From Bifidobacterium breve (GTDB lineage: Bacteria; Actinomycetota; Thermoleophilia; Solirubrobacterales; Solirubrobacteraceae): 64,000 nt of DNA. Where the stretch lies: positions 62,001 to 126,000 of the forward strand of contig CAMCUD010000004.1 in assembly GCA_945878865.1 (NCBI GenBank), given 5' to 3'. The position numbers and the translations under genes are program-made. Under the pieces are notes generated by a model. It was given only the letters and a program-made list of their open reading frames with translations. It had not been told where the DNA came from and did no database searches. Positions 17,095-26,084 of this stretch are shown here, piece after piece. The first letter of the stretch is position 1, and each line of letters opens with the position of its first letter.

Positions 17095-17762
17095 ATCGCC
17101 GCGATCCCGCTGCCCAGGAGCTTCGCCCCGATCACGAGGCACAGCACCGCCATGATCGTCGCGTTCTCGCGCGCCAGCCACCCGTGGAGGTCCTCGAGCA
17201 GCGCGTTCGCGCGCGCGCCCATCGTCAGCGAGATCACGATCGGTGCGATCACCCCCACCGTCCCGATCACCACGAACACCGCGAGGGCCACCGCCTCGTC
17301 CCCGGCCGCGATGCCGGTCTCCGCGATCGCCGCCGCCGCACCCGCGGTGAGCACGAGGTTCTTCGGGTTCGCCGCCGACAGCAGCACGCCCATCCCAGCG
17401 GCCTTCACCGGGGAGAACGCGTCGACGCGCGCCATCCACCCCGGGAGCTCCGGCGCGTCGTCGCCGCGCGGTCTGCCCCGCCACTGCTTCACCGCGAGGA
17501 TGAGCAGCAGGACGCCCAGCGCGAGTTCCGCGACGCCGGCGCCCGTGGAGGGCTCGCCGCTGTCGCTGGCGCCCGCGCCGCCGGCCACCGCGATCACGGC
17601 GGCGCCCACGGCGCTGAGCCCGAGCACCCAGCCGAGCAGGAACGCCGGGCCGTTCACATGGCCGCGCGGGGTCGACAGCATCACGACCACGGCGACGATC
17701 GGGATGGGCGACAGGCCCACGCCTACGGCGAAGGGAAGCAGCTGACCGATGGCGTCGCCCAC
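17091..17762 (-). CDS. GAP (Sap/SfLAP) family six-helix membrane protein
   Basis: A 223-residue protein with six hydrophobic helices and the LSPIPIVAVVVMLSTPRGHVNG opening of the GAP family, related to LysE-type exporters. A charged cytoplasmic loop lies between helices 3 and 4, and SAANPKNLVLTAGA precedes helix 4. Mycobacterial members help address sulfolipids or peptidoglycolipids to the surface, which fits the neighbourhood. The GTG start at 17762 lies 9 nt after TAGGGT (17777-17772, minus strand). The ends of this gene and the sugar transferase overlap by 4 nt. Confidence 0.8.
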   Translation of the reverse strand: MGDAIGQLLPFAVGVGLSPIPIVAVVVMLSTPRGHVNGPAFLLGWVLGLSAVGAAVIAVAGGAGASDSGEPSTGAGVAELALGVLLLILAVKQWRGRPRGDDAPELPGWMARVDAFSPVKAAGMGVLLSAANPKNLVLTAGAAAAIAETGIAAGDEAVALAVFVVIGTVGVIAPIVISLTMGARANALLEDLHGWLARENATIMAVLCLVIGAKLLGSGIAAI

Positions 17763-17788
17763 GTGGGCCCCACCCTAGAGCCCCGCGC

Positions 17789-19552
17789 TTACGCCTTGGC
17801 CGCTGCGCCGCCGCGCGACGCCTTCGGCCGGATCGCCCGGAGGACGACGTCCGCCGATGTCGCCGCGGCGTTCGTCTTGTCCCCCGCGAAGCGGATCCGC
17901 AGCCGGTGCAATGCGGGCCGGCGCAAGCGGGTGACGACCCGGAACGCGCCGCGCTTCGGCGTGATCCGCACCCGCGCGACGACGTGGTACTTCTGGTCGC
18001 GGCCCTGCCGCGCGATCTCCAGGACGAGCCGCCCCTTCGCAGGGCGCACGTTGCCGGTGATCGTCAGGGGCCGGCCGTAGACGACGCGGCGCGCGGCCTT
18101 CGCGGTGACGACGGCCTGCACGGCGATCTTCAGCGGGGACGACGTCGCGGCACGCTGTCCGTTGACGTAGGCCAGCGCCCGCACCTGGCGCGTGCGCGTG
18201 GACGGCATGGTCGCCAGCCACCCTCCGTCGTCGCCCGCGGTGGTGGTCGTGACGGTCTGCCAGCGCGAGGCTGTGCGCACCTGGACCTTGATCTGCGCCC
18301 CGCCGTAGCCGCTGCCGTCGTTGCGGGTCACCCGGCCGCCGATCTGCGCGCCCGCGCCGTACGCGACGGTGGCGTTCGGCGCGGCGATGGTGATCGCGCC
18401 GCTCGGGACGGGCGTCGTCGGCTGCGGGCCGCTCGGCACACCCGCCGTGCCGTTGGCGACGAGATCACGGAGGTGGGGCATCTGGTCGTAGAGCGCGTTG
18501 CCCGGGCAGTCGGTGTTGCCGACGTCGCGGTGCGCGCTGACCACCGGGATCGTCACGGTCTTCCCCGCCGCGTACTTGCTCTGCGAGCCGCCGCCCGAGC
18601 GGATGGACGCGGTGCCCGTGAGCGGCACGCCGCTGATCCCGAGCTTCCAGGCGATCACCCGCGCATTGGCCTGCAGCGCGACCTCCGGGACGCCCTCGGT
18701 CATGTACGTCCCGAGGTTCGAGATGCCCGTGGTGGTGGCGTTGAAGCCCTGCGCCTGCGCGCCGACGACCGCCTTGTCGATCCCGCCCTCGCGACCTTCG
18801 TAGATCGTGCCGTAGCGGTCGACGAGGAAGTTGTAGCCGATGTCCGACCACCCGTTGCTGTTGCGGTGGTACCGGCAGATCGCCAGGACCATCGACGGGC
18901 CGTCCTGCGCGGTGTAGAGGTTCGACGTCACCGTGTGATGGACGATCGCGGCCTGCACCCGGCCGACGTCCGGCGCGTTGCGCGGCTTGCACTGGCCGGC
19001 CGGATCCCACTGGTCGCGGGTGACCATCGGCGGGGCGCCCGAGGCCTGACGCTTGGCCGCGACGGCCGGCGCGCCGAACGCGGTGATGACCGCCGTGTTG
19101 ACCGTGTGGCGGACCTTCGTCAGCAGCCGGGCGCCGCGGTCGGCGGTGCCGGTCGCGTTGACGAAGTGCAGCTTCAACCCGCGCGGCAGCCGGTTGAGGC
19201 GGACTTGGACCTCGTCGGTCCCGCCGGTCAGCAGCGGCGGCGTGCCGCGCTCTCCGCTCTCGGCCTCGCCGGGATCGAGCCACGCGCTCCAGCGGCCGCC
19301 CTCGCGGCGCACCCGGATTCGCGCCTCGACCGCGCGCGCATCCTTCCACTTCAGGCCCACGAGATCGAAGCGCTTGGGCGCGCGCATCACGGGCAGCACA
19401 ACGGGTCCGCCGGCGGCGCGTGCGTGCACGCCCGCGGCGGGAGTCAGCTCGAACTCGGCCACCTTCGGTGTGTACGGCTCAACGGACAGCGCGGGAGCGG
19501 CGACCCAGGCCAGCACACCGAGGACGACCGCCAATGGGAGCAACCGGCGCAT
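17789..19552 (-). CDS. Secreted N-acetylmuramoyl-L-alanine amidase (PGRP fold) with C-terminal beta domains
   Basis: The 587-residue precursor has a signal peptide (1-24) and a beta-rich N-terminal domain. The PGRP/amidase_2 domain spans about 175-360. Zinc ligands are H205 (AIVHHTVTS), H341 (SAHRDVG) and C349 (TDCPG), and the conserved WSDIGYNFLVDRYGTIYEGR segment is complete, so the enzyme should cut the peptide from glycan in peptidoglycan. The C-terminal third (about 380-587) looks like two Ig-like domains that may bind wall material. I use the ATG at 19552; an upstream GTG at 19570 and the frame opening at 19597 are less likely. Confidence 0.88.
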   Translation of the reverse strand: MRRLLPLAVVLGVLAWVAAPALSVEPYTPKVAEFELTPAAGVHARAAGGPVVLPVMRAPKRFDLVGLKWKDARAVEARIRVRREGGRWSAWLDPGEAESGERGTPPLLTGGTDEVQVRLNRLPRGLKLHFVNATGTADRGARLLTKVRHTVNTAVITAFGAPAVAAKRQASGAPPMVTRDQWDPAGQCKPRNAPDVGRVQAAIVHHTVTSNLYTAQDGPSMVLAICRYHRNSNGWSDIGYNFLVDRYGTIYEGREGGIDKAVVGAQAQGFNATTTGISNLGTYMTEGVPEVALQANARVIAWKLGISGVPLTGTASIRSGGGSQSKYAAGKTVTIPVVSAHRDVGNTDCPGNALYDQMPHLRDLVANGTAGVPSGPQPTTPVPSGAITIAAPNATVAYGAGAQIGGRVTRNDGSGYGGAQIKVQVRTASRWQTVTTTTAGDDGGWLATMPSTRTRQVRALAYVNGQRAATSSPLKIAVQAVVTAKAARRVVYGRPLTITGNVRPAKGRLVLEIARQGRDQKYHVVARVRITPKRGAFRVVTRLRRPALHRLRIRFAGDKTNAAATSADVVLRAIRPKASRGGAAAKA

Positions 19553-19624
19553 CGTCTGGTCCAACACGGTGACACACCCGTTCGGTGCGCTCCGCACGGA
19601 CCCTTGCGCGCCAGGACGTCTGTT

Positions 19625-19790
19625 CTAGTGGCGTGATGCAGCAGCTCGGCACCACCTGGTGGCGCCGGCATCGGATCTCCCGGCACCCGAGATCCCAGCC
19701 GGACCACCAGTACGACAGCGGATCTCGGTCACCGGGAGATCCGCGCCGGCATCCACCAGCTGCCACCGAGCTGCTGCATCACGCCACTAG
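19625..19790. repeat. 166-nt near-perfect inverted repeat flanked by CTAG
   Basis: The outer arms are 25 bp with no mismatch (19625-19649 and 19766-19790), both ending in CTAG. Inside, further paired blocks follow: 19656-19662 with 19753-19759, 19664-19669 with 19745-19750, 19673-19683 with 19732-19742, and 19687-19695 with 19720-19728. A loop of about 24 nt remains. The right arm contains the TAG stop of the DUF3105 gene. It may act as a transcription or RNA-processing barrier, or be a non-coding mobile element; no T-run is present. Confidence 0.85.
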
Positions 19791-20497
19791 GGAATGAACT
19801 CGGGACCCTTGTCGACGAACCGGTCGCGGAACACCCGGATCGCGTCGAAGGTCTGCTCGTTGAACGTCTTGCACGTGAGACTGCGCGTCCACGCGACGGC
19901 GGCGACCTCGTAGGGCATGTCCGTGTTGTTCTCGAACAGCATCGTGTGGTAGCCGGGGCTGCCCTTCACGGACTCGCCCTGCAGCGTCTGAAGCTGGGCG
20001 ATCCGGCGCGCCGGCGTGCCGGGCGCGTACTGGATCTCGATCCGGCCGTGCTCGAGGCTGTGGACCCAGTTGTTCGGGTCCGGGCTGTTGCCGGGGTCGT
20101 ACACGCCGTCCTCGGCGGGGGTCGGCTTGTGCGTCCCGGACGTCGGCGGGTTCGTCTTGTAGCCATCGAACGGCTTGTCCGAGTGGACCGCGCCCTCGGA
20201 CGGGAAGTCCTTGTACACGCAGCCGGCGGCCTTCACGGCCGCGTTGAAGTTCTTCGTCTGCTGCTCGGGGATCGCGACATCGCCCCCGACCTTGCCGGTG
20301 GAGCCTGCGCTCATGCTGCTCGTGTCGTCGCCGCCGCTGAGCAGGAGGATGGCGACGATCGCGAGCACCGTGCCGACGGTCGCGACGCCGAAGCCCACGA
20401 GGACGAGCCGCTTGCGGGTCTCGGCCTTGGCGGCTGCGGCCTCAGCGGCCTCGCGCTCTTCGCGCCGCTGGCGCTTCTCTTCTTCCCGGCTGGCCAT
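19787..20497 (-). CDS. DUF3105 family membrane-anchored protein
   Basis: A 236-residue protein. Residues 1-28 are highly charged (coiled-coil-like), then comes one membrane helix (about 30-52), then an extracytoplasmic DUF3105 domain with the family marks NPPTSGTH and WVHSLEHGRIEI, plus Cys residues that may form a disulphide. Function of the family is unknown. The ATG at 20497 lies 10 nt after TAGGCT (20513-20508, minus strand). It diverges from the sigma-factor gene across 70 nt, so the two promoters are adjacent. The stop codon is embedded in the right arm of the long hairpin. Confidence 0.85.
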   Translation of the reverse strand: MASREEEKRQRREEREAAEAAAAKAETRKRLVLVGFGVATVGTVLAIVAILLLSGGDDTSSMSAGSTGKVGGDVAIPEQQTKNFNAAVKAAGCVYKDFPSEGAVHSDKPFDGYKTNPPTSGTHKPTPAEDGVYDPGNSPDPNNWVHSLEHGRIEIQYAPGTPARRIAQLQTLQGESVKGSPGYHTMLFENNTDMPYEVAAVAWTRSLTCKTFNEQTFDAIRVFRDRFVDKGPEFIP

Positions 20498-20567
20498 CGC
20501 GTCGGACAGCCTAGTAGCGCGACGGCGTCGTCGGCACTCCCTGAGACTTCGGGATACGGTTCCGGCT

Positions 20568-21056
20568 GTGGTTCCCGAGCTGCGCCCGGAGACCCTGGGC
20601 GACCACATCGACCGTCTCTACCGCGCGGCGTGGGCGTTGACCGGGTCCCGCGAGGACGCCGAGGATCTGGTCCAGGAGACCTACGCGAAGATCCTCTCCA
20701 AGCCGCGCTGGCTCGATCAGGACGACGAGCTCGGCTACCTCCTGCGGACGCTGCGCAACGTCTTCGTCAGCTCGCTGCGGACGAAGGACCGCCGGCCGCA
20801 GACGGTCGGGATGGACGCCGAGGCCGAGGACCGGCTGCGCAGCGACGCGCCCGGGACGGCCGAGGTCGTCTCCAGCCGCGAGGTGTTCACCGCGATCAGC
20901 GAGCTGCCCGAGGAGTTCCGCGACGTCGTCGTCGCGGTGGACATCGCGGGGCTGAGCTACGCCGAGGCGGCCGAGCTGCTGAAGATCAAGCAGGGCACGG
21001 TGATGAGCCGTCTCTCCCGCGGCCGGGGCCGCCTGGCCGACCGCCTCTCGGCCTAG
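20568..21056 (+). CDS. ECF-type RNA polymerase sigma factor
   Basis: A 162-residue sigma-70 family protein with region 2 (LYRAAWALTGSREDAEDLVQ, about 16-35) and region 4 (SELPEEFRDVVVAVDI ... SYAEAAELLKIKQGTVMSRL, about 105-150). It would direct RNA polymerase to a small stress or envelope regulon. The GTG start lies 7 nt after TACGGT (20555-20560). It is short and lacks extra C-terminal domains. Unusually, the likely anti-sigma gene is not downstream in the same operon but faces it on the other strand, overlapping by the tetranucleotide CTAG. Confidence 0.9.
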   Translation: MVPELRPETLGDHIDRLYRAAWALTGSREDAEDLVQETYAKILSKPRWLDQDDELGYLLRTLRNVFVSSLRTKDRRPQTVGMDAEAEDRLRSDAPGTAEVVSSREVFTAISELPEEFRDVVVAVDIAGLSYAEAAELLKIKQGTVMSRLSRGRGRLADRLSA

Positions 21057-21823
21057 AAGGGGACATTCCCCTTGCCTTTCCACCCGGCGAGCTCGAGCAG
21101 CTCGGCACCCGACGTGCCGTCGCCCGACAGCACGCAGGTATGGCCGGCGCGCTCCCAGGTGACGACGGTGCGGCCGTCCGCCTCCAGCACGGTGAACGCG
21201 CGGCCGTCGATCGTCTTCGTCGTCCCGTCGGGCACCTCGAGCGCCTCACCGCCGACGATCGTGTAGGCGATCTCCCGCCCGTCCTTCTCGTAGAAGACGG
21301 TGGTCGTCTGGCGCCCGTCGATCTCGTCGGTGCGCGCGCCCGTGGCCTCCCACCCGAACTTCTTGATGAAGTTGGGGAACGGCACGCCGTCGCGGTCGAG
21401 CGCGAGCAGCTGCGGGACCTCGCGGTTGAGCGAGACCCCGATCGCCGCGGGCTGCGACGCGGCGCTCAGCGTGTCGGTGACCGACGGTGCGCCGCCGCCC
21501 ACGATGAGGATGAGCGCCGCCGCCACCGCGCCGAGCGCGACCGCCGCGCCTGCCGGCAGCCACCAGCGGCGGCGCTTGGCCGGCGCCCGCGTCCGCTGCG
21601 TCTCGATGCGCTCGCGCAGGGCCAGCGGCGCCTGCGTGTCGGCCACCGCCGAATGGACGATCGCCAGGACGCGCTGCTGGCGCGCGTAGGCCTCGGCGAG
21701 CGCCGGCTCGGCGGCCATGCGGGCGCGCAGCGCCTCCGCGCGATCGGGTTCGAGCCGCCCGTCGACGAGCGCCGCCAGGTCGGCGAGATCGTCGTCGGGG
21801 AGGTCGGGCTCGGGCGGCTGCAT
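21053..21823 (-). CDS. Putative membrane-anchored anti-sigma factor
   Basis: A 256-residue protein. The N-terminal 75 residues (DLAALVDGRLEPDRAEALRA, then LRERIETQ) follow the pattern of actinobacterial anti-sigma domains, although no HxxxCxxC zinc motif is present. One membrane helix spans about 92-112. A roughly 140-residue outer domain follows with repeated beta-strand pairs (VVTWERAGHTCVLSG near the end). The ATG at 21823 is the first start that gives a clean anti-sigma domain. Partnership with the sigma factor is inferred from adjacency and domain type. Confidence 0.7.
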   Translation of the reverse strand: MQPPEPDLPDDDLADLAALVDGRLEPDRAEALRARMAAEPALAEAYARQQRVLAIVHSAVADTQAPLALRERIETQRTRAPAKRRRWWLPAGAAVALGAVAAALILIVGGGAPSVTDTLSAASQPAAIGVSLNREVPQLLALDRDGVPFPNFIKKFGWEATGARTDEIDGRQTTTVFYEKDGREIAYTIVGGEALEVPDGTTKTIDGRAFTVLEADGRTVVTWERAGHTCVLSGDGTSGAELLELAGWKGKGNVPF

Positions 21824-21902
21824 CGGGGCTCTGCAGGCAAGGACGCCGCAGGACCCCGGAATATTCCCGAACGGCGAGCCGAACGACCCCGGCCGGTAGT
21901 GT

Positions 21903-21914
21903 TTGGCCAGCCAA
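21903..21914. promoter_or_regulatory. TTGGC-CA-GCCAA palindrome upstream of SDR gene
   Basis: A perfect 12-bp dyad (arms 21903-21907 and 21910-21914) 30 nt upstream of the SDR start. Size and symmetry suit a dimeric repressor site. No regulator gene is adjacent. Confidence 0.4.
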
Positions 21915-21944
21915 CCAGTCTGCGTTCGGGAGGAGACCCGCACC

Positions 21945-22841
21945 ATGGCCAAGCAGCCCCGCCAGCTCGCCGGTCAGGTCGTCGCGATCACCGGTGCCGC
22001 GCGTGGCATCGGCCGCGCCACGGCCGAGGCCTGCATCCGCCAGGGCATGAAGGTCGCGATCGGCGACCTCGATCTCGAGATGGCCCAGAAGACCGCGAAC
22101 GACCTCGGCAACGGCACGATCGCCCTGCCGCTGAACGTCACGCAGCGCGAGTCGATGAAGGCGTTCGTCGACGCCGTCGAGGAGCAGCTCGGGCCGATCG
22201 ACGTCTTCGTCAACAACGCCGGGATCATGCAGATCGGCCCGTTCCTGGACGAGGACGACGCCACCGCCCAGCGCCAGATCGACATCAACGTCAACGGCGT
22301 GCTGTTCGGGATGAAGGAGATCCTCCCGCGCATGGTCGCGCGCAACCGCGGCCACGTCGTGAACATCGCGTCGGCGGCGGGCAAGGGCGGCTTCCCCGGC
22401 GGCGTCACGTACTGCGGCACGAAGCACTTCGTCGTCGGCGCGACCGAGGCCGCGCGCGCCGAGCTGCGCGACACGAACCTCGGGTTCTCCGTCGTCATGC
22501 CGGCGCTCGTGAACACCGAGCTGGCGTCGGGCACCGAGGACTCCCGTGCCGTCAAGCGGGTCGAGCCCGAGGACGTCGCCGCCGAGATCATCTGGGCGCT
22601 GCAGCACGACAAGTTCGACGTCTACGTCCCGCGGGCCGTCGCGCGGATCAGCTACGCGATGAACCTCCTGCCGCGCGGCGGGCGCGAGGCGATCGCCCGG
22701 GCGCTGAAGGCCGACAAGGTCCTCACGCAGATCGACCAGAACCAGCGCCGCGCCTACGAGCTGCGCGCCTCGCAGTCCGAGCCCGGCCTGGAGCCGGGCA
22801 GCCAGCCCGCCCAGCTGACCACGAGCTCGAACGGCTCGTAG
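21945..22841 (+). CDS. Short-chain dehydrogenase/reductase
   Basis: A 298-residue classical SDR: the cofactor loop TGAARGIG (residues 16-23), acidic ending strand 2 at GDLD (NAD preference suggested), NNAG near residue 93, catalytic Ser in NIASAAG and YxxxK as YCGTK near 163. It has a 50-residue C-terminal extension beyond the usual 250. The ATG is preceded by a strong GGGAGGAG site. It is monocistronic, with an operator-like dyad in its leader. The substrate is not predictable; long-chain alcohol or ketone oxidation is common for this subgroup. Confidence 0.88.
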   Translation: MAKQPRQLAGQVVAITGAARGIGRATAEACIRQGMKVAIGDLDLEMAQKTANDLGNGTIALPLNVTQRESMKAFVDAVEEQLGPIDVFVNNAGIMQIGPFLDEDDATAQRQIDINVNGVLFGMKEILPRMVARNRGHVVNIASAAGKGGFPGGVTYCGTKHFVVGATEAARAELRDTNLGFSVVMPALVNTELASGTEDSRAVKRVEPEDVAAEIIWALQHDKFDVYVPRAVARISYAMNLLPRGGREAIARALKADKVLTQIDQNQRRAYELRASQSEPGLEPGSQPAQLTTSSNGS

Positions 22842-22880
22842 CTCCGGCCCGCGCACCCGGGCATCTACCCTTCGGGGCGG

Positions 22881-23519
22881 ATGTCCGGGCGGGTGGTCTT
22901 CACGTGGCGCGCGGCCCTGCTCGCCGCGGGGGCGAGCCTGCTGTTCACGTTCGTCGTCTACCTCGCGGCGCGCCAGTGGGGCACGTACTGGCTTGATCGC
23001 CGCATCACCGAGGCGATCGCGTGGCGCGCCGGCGAGCACGGCCTGACGTCGGCGGAGAACATGCACGACGTCCGCACGCTGTACGACCTGCTGCCCTACT
23101 CGATGGCGGTGCTCATCCTGCTCGCCAGCGTGATCTGGCGCCGGCAGACGGCGCTAGCCGGGCTCATGCTCGCGATGCTGCTCGGCGCGAACCTCTCGAC
23201 CTGGGTGCTCCAGCACCGCGTCGGTGAGACGAAGCTCGTCAAGCTCCTGAACGAGCCGAGCTGGGCGACGTTCTGGCCGAGCGGCCACACGACCGCCGCG
23301 GTGGCGATCGGCGCCGCGGCGATCATGGTCAGCACGCCGCGCTGGCGGCCGTTCGTCGTCGCGGTGGCGGTGCTCGTCACCGCCCTCGGGGTGATGACGA
23401 ACCTCATGCTCCGCGTGCACGTCCCCACGGACGTGCTCGGCGGCCTGGGCGTGGCCGCCACCTGGATCTTCCTCGCGCTGGCCGCGCAGCTGCGCTGGCC
23501 GCAGCTGCAGCCGCGCTGA
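22881..23519 (+). CDS. PAP2 superfamily membrane phosphatase
   Basis: A 212-residue protein with five or six membrane helices and the phosphatase motifs FWPSGHTTAA (motif 2, catalytic His) and LRVHVPTDVLGG (motif 3, nucleophilic His). Motif 1 is weak (ETKLVKLLNEP, lacking the usual RP pair). The family removes phosphate from lipid phosphates such as undecaprenyl pyrophosphate or phosphatidate. The ATG lies 9 nt after TACCCT (22866-22871). It converges on the pyrophosphatase gene with a gap of 6 nt. Confidence 0.82.
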   Translation: MSGRVVFTWRAALLAAGASLLFTFVVYLAARQWGTYWLDRRITEAIAWRAGEHGLTSAENMHDVRTLYDLLPYSMAVLILLASVIWRRQTALAGLMLAMLLGANLSTWVLQHRVGETKLVKLLNEPSWATFWPSGHTTAAVAIGAAAIMVSTPRWRPFVVAVAVLVTALGVMTNLMLRVHVPTDVLGGLGVAATWIFLALAAQLRWPQLQPR

Positions 23520-23525
23520 CGTCCG

Positions 23526-24032
23526 TTACGCCTGCGCGGCGGCCTGCGCGTCCTCGAACCGCTGCTTGGCGATCTCGATCTCGTTCCAGGCCTCCTCGCG
23601 GGAGAACCAGCCGTGGACGTCGACGATCTTGCCCTCCGGGCCCTTGTAGATCGCGAAGAAGTGGGCGATCTCCTCGGCGAGCTGCGACGGAAGGTCGTCG
23701 ACCGTGTCGAGGTGGTTCCAGTTCGGGTCCTTGACCGGGACGCACAGGACCTTGTCGTCCTGCTCGCCGTCGTCGGTCATCCGGAACAGGCCGATGACCT
23801 TGACCGGGATGACGCAGCCGGGGAACGTCGGCTCGCTGACGCAGACCATCGCGTCGAGCGGGTCGCCGTCGGCGCCGAGGGTGTCGCGGATGAAGCCGTA
23901 ATCCGTGGGGTAGACGACGGACGAGAAGAGGAACCGGTCCAGCTTGATCGCCTGCAGCTCGTCATCCCACTCGTACTTGTTGCGGGACCCCTTCGGGATC
24001 TCCACGAAGGCGTGTGTGAGGTAGTCGGGCAT
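23526..24032 (-). CDS. ppa: Inorganic pyrophosphatase (soluble, family I)
   Basis: A 168-residue cytoplasmic enzyme. Active-site elements are [23 protein letters not shown] and the metal-binding DGDPLDAMV (Asp cluster), all intact. It hydrolyses pyrophosphate to drive biosynthetic reactions. The ATG at 24032 lies 8 nt after TAGTAT on the minus strand (24046-24041). Only 21 nt separate it from the divergently transcribed transketolase, and the two genes appear to share one symmetric -10 region. Confidence 0.96.
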   Translation of the reverse strand: MPDYLTHAFVEIPKGSRNKYEWDDELQAIKLDRFLFSSVVYPTDYGFIRDTLGADGDPLDAMVCVSEPTFPGCVIPVKVIGLFRMTDDGEQDDKVLCVPVKDPNWNHLDTVDDLPSQLAEEIAHFFAIYKGPEGKIVDVHGWFSREEAWNEIEIAKQRFEDAQAAAQA

Positions 24033-24053
24033 TGCCCGCGATACTACGGAGCT

Positions 24054-26057
24054 ATGCCGCCCTCCGCCTCCACGTCTTCCCCCTCCGCAGAGCTCGAGCG
24101 CCTCTGCATCGACACCGTCCGTGCTCTGGCGATGGACATCGTCCAGCAGGCGAACTCCGGCCACCCGGGCATGCCGATGGCCATGGCGCCCGCCGCGTAC
24201 GTCCTGTACCGGGAGATCCTCAACCACGACCCGCAGGATCCGGGCTGGGCCGATCGCGACCGGTTCGTGCTGTCCGCCGGCCACGGCTCGGCGTGGATCT
24301 ACGCCGCGCTGCACCTCTCCGGCTACGACCTGCCGATGGAGCAGCTGCAGAAGTTCCGGCAGTGGGGCTCGCTGACGCCGGGCCACCCCGAGCGCGACAC
24401 GCAGCACGTCACCCCGGGCGTCGAGGTCACCACCGGCCCGCTCGGCCAGGGCTTCGCCAACGGCGTCGGCCTGGCGATGGCCGAGCGCTTCCTGCGCGAG
24501 CGCTACGGCGCGGAGGTCCAGGACCACCACACGTACGCGATCTGCTCGGACGGCGACCTCATGGAGGGCATCGCCTCGGAGGCCGCGTCGATCGCCGGGC
24601 AGAAGAGGCTCGGCCGCCTCGTCTACCTCTACGACGACAACTCGATCTCGCTCGACGGCCCGACGGAGCTGAGCTTCAGCGCCGAGGACGTCACGAAGCG
24701 CTTCGAGGCCTACGGCTGGGACGTCTCGGTCGTCGAGGACGTCAACGACGTCGATGCGCTACGCAAGGCCGTCGTCGCCGCGCGTGACGACGAGGAGCGC
24801 CCGTCGCTCATCCGCGTGAAGTCGATCATCGGCTACCCGTCGCCGGACAAGCAGGGCACGAGCAAGGCGCACGGCGCGCCGCTCGGCGAGGAGGAGGTCC
24901 GCAAGACCAAGGAGGCGCTCGGGCTCGACCCCGACAAGACCTTCCACGTCCCCGACGAGGTCTACGAGGCGTTCAACGCGCAGGACAAGGGCACCGAGCT
25001 GCGCACCGCGTGGGAGGAGCGCTTCCGGACGTTCCGCAAGGAGAAGCCCGAGCTGGCCAAGGAGTGGGACGCCGCGTGGGCGGGCAAGCCGCTGCCGGGC
25101 GTCGGCGCGGCACTGGCGGACATCGACTGGGGCGACAAGCCGATCGCGACCCGCAGCGCGGGCGCGAAGGCGATGGCCGCGTTCGAGTCGCTGACCCCGA
25201 CGATGGTCGGTGGCGCCGCGGACCTCAGCGAGTCGACGAAGACCGAGTTCCCCGAGTCCGGGAAGTTCACGGCCGAAGGCCCGGGCCGCAACGTCTTCTG
25301 GGGCGTGCGCGAGCACGGCATGGGCGGCGCGGTCAACGGCCTGGCGGCGCACGGCGGCATCGTGCGGCCCTACGGCTCGACGTTCCTGCAGTTCGCCGAT
25401 TACATGCGCGGCTCGGTCCGGCTGTCGGCGCTCCAGGATCTGCCGGTCGCGTGGGTGTGGACGCACGACTCGATCGCGCTGGGCGAGGACGGCCCGACCC
25501 ACCAGCCCGTCGAGCACCTCGCCGCCCTGCGGGCGATCCCGCAGCTGACGGTCATCCGCCCGGCCGACGCGACGGAGACCGCCGAAGCGTGGCGGGTCAT
25601 CCTCGAGGAGCTCGACGGCCCCGCGGCGCTCATCCTCTCGCGGCAGAACCTGCCGATCCTCGACCGCTCGAAGCTCGCCCCGGCCGCCGACATGGCCCGC
25701 GGCGCGTACGTGCTCGACGATGCGAAGGACCCGGTCGCGACGATCGTCGGCACCGGCGCCGAGGTGCACACCGCCCTGGCGGCCAAGGCGCTGCTCGACG
25801 TCCCCGTGCGGGTCGTCTCGATGCCGTCGTGGGAGCTCTTCGAGCGCCAGCCCGAGGACTACCAGCAGGCGACGTTGCCGGTTGACCTGCCGACGGTGAG
25901 CGTCGAGGCGGGCATCAGCATGGGCTGGGACCGCTACAGCGACGCGCAGATCGCGGTCGACCGCTTCGGCGCCAGCGCCCCGGCGGACAAGCTGATGGAG
26001 GAATACGGCATCACGCCCGAGGCCACGGCCGCGGCGGTGAAGGAACTGCTCAAGTAG
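24054..26057 (+). CDS. tkt: Transketolase
   Basis: A 667-residue enzyme of normal length. Landmarks are [13 protein letters not shown] near 35, the thiamine-diphosphate motif [18 protein letters not shown] ending DDNSISLDG, the catalytic [17 protein letters not shown] region near 420, and [19 protein letters not shown]. It moves two-carbon units in the pentose phosphate pathway. The ATG lies 8 nt after GATACT (24040-24045); a GGAG is also present but only two bases from the start. The divergent neighbour is the pyrophosphatase; 27 nt downstream a secreted-protein gene begins. Confidence 0.97.
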   Translation: MPPSASTSSPSAELERLCIDTVRALAMDIVQQANSGHPGMPMAMAPAAYVLYREILNHDPQDPGWADRDRFVLSAGHGSAWIYAALHLSGYDLPMEQLQKFRQWGSLTPGHPERDTQHVTPGVEVTTGPLGQGFANGVGLAMAERFLRERYGAEVQDHHTYAICSDGDLMEGIASEAASIAGQKRLGRLVYLYDDNSISLDGPTELSFSAEDVTKRFEAYGWDVSVVEDVNDVDALRKAVVAARDDEERPSLIRVKSIIGYPSPDKQGTSKAHGAPLGEEEVRKTKEALGLDPDKTFHVPDEVYEAFNAQDKGTELRTAWEERFRTFRKEKPELAKEWDAAWAGKPLPGVGAALADIDWGDKPIATRSAGAKAMAAFESLTPTMVGGAADLSESTKTEFPESGKFTAEGPGRNVFWGVREHGMGGAVNGLAAHGGIVRPYGSTFLQFADYMRGSVRLSALQDLPVAWVWTHDSIALGEDGPTHQPVEHLAALRAIPQLTVIRPADATETAEAWRVILEELDGPAALILSRQNLPILDRSKLAPAADMARGAYVLDDAKDPVATIVGTGAEVHTALAAKALLDVPVRVVSMPSWELFERQPEDYQQATLPVDLPTVSVEAGISMGWDRYSDAQIAVDRFGASAPADKLMEEYGITPEATAAAVKELLK

Positions 26058-26084
26058 TCCCGCCGGCCTCCGATCAGCGGGGCG

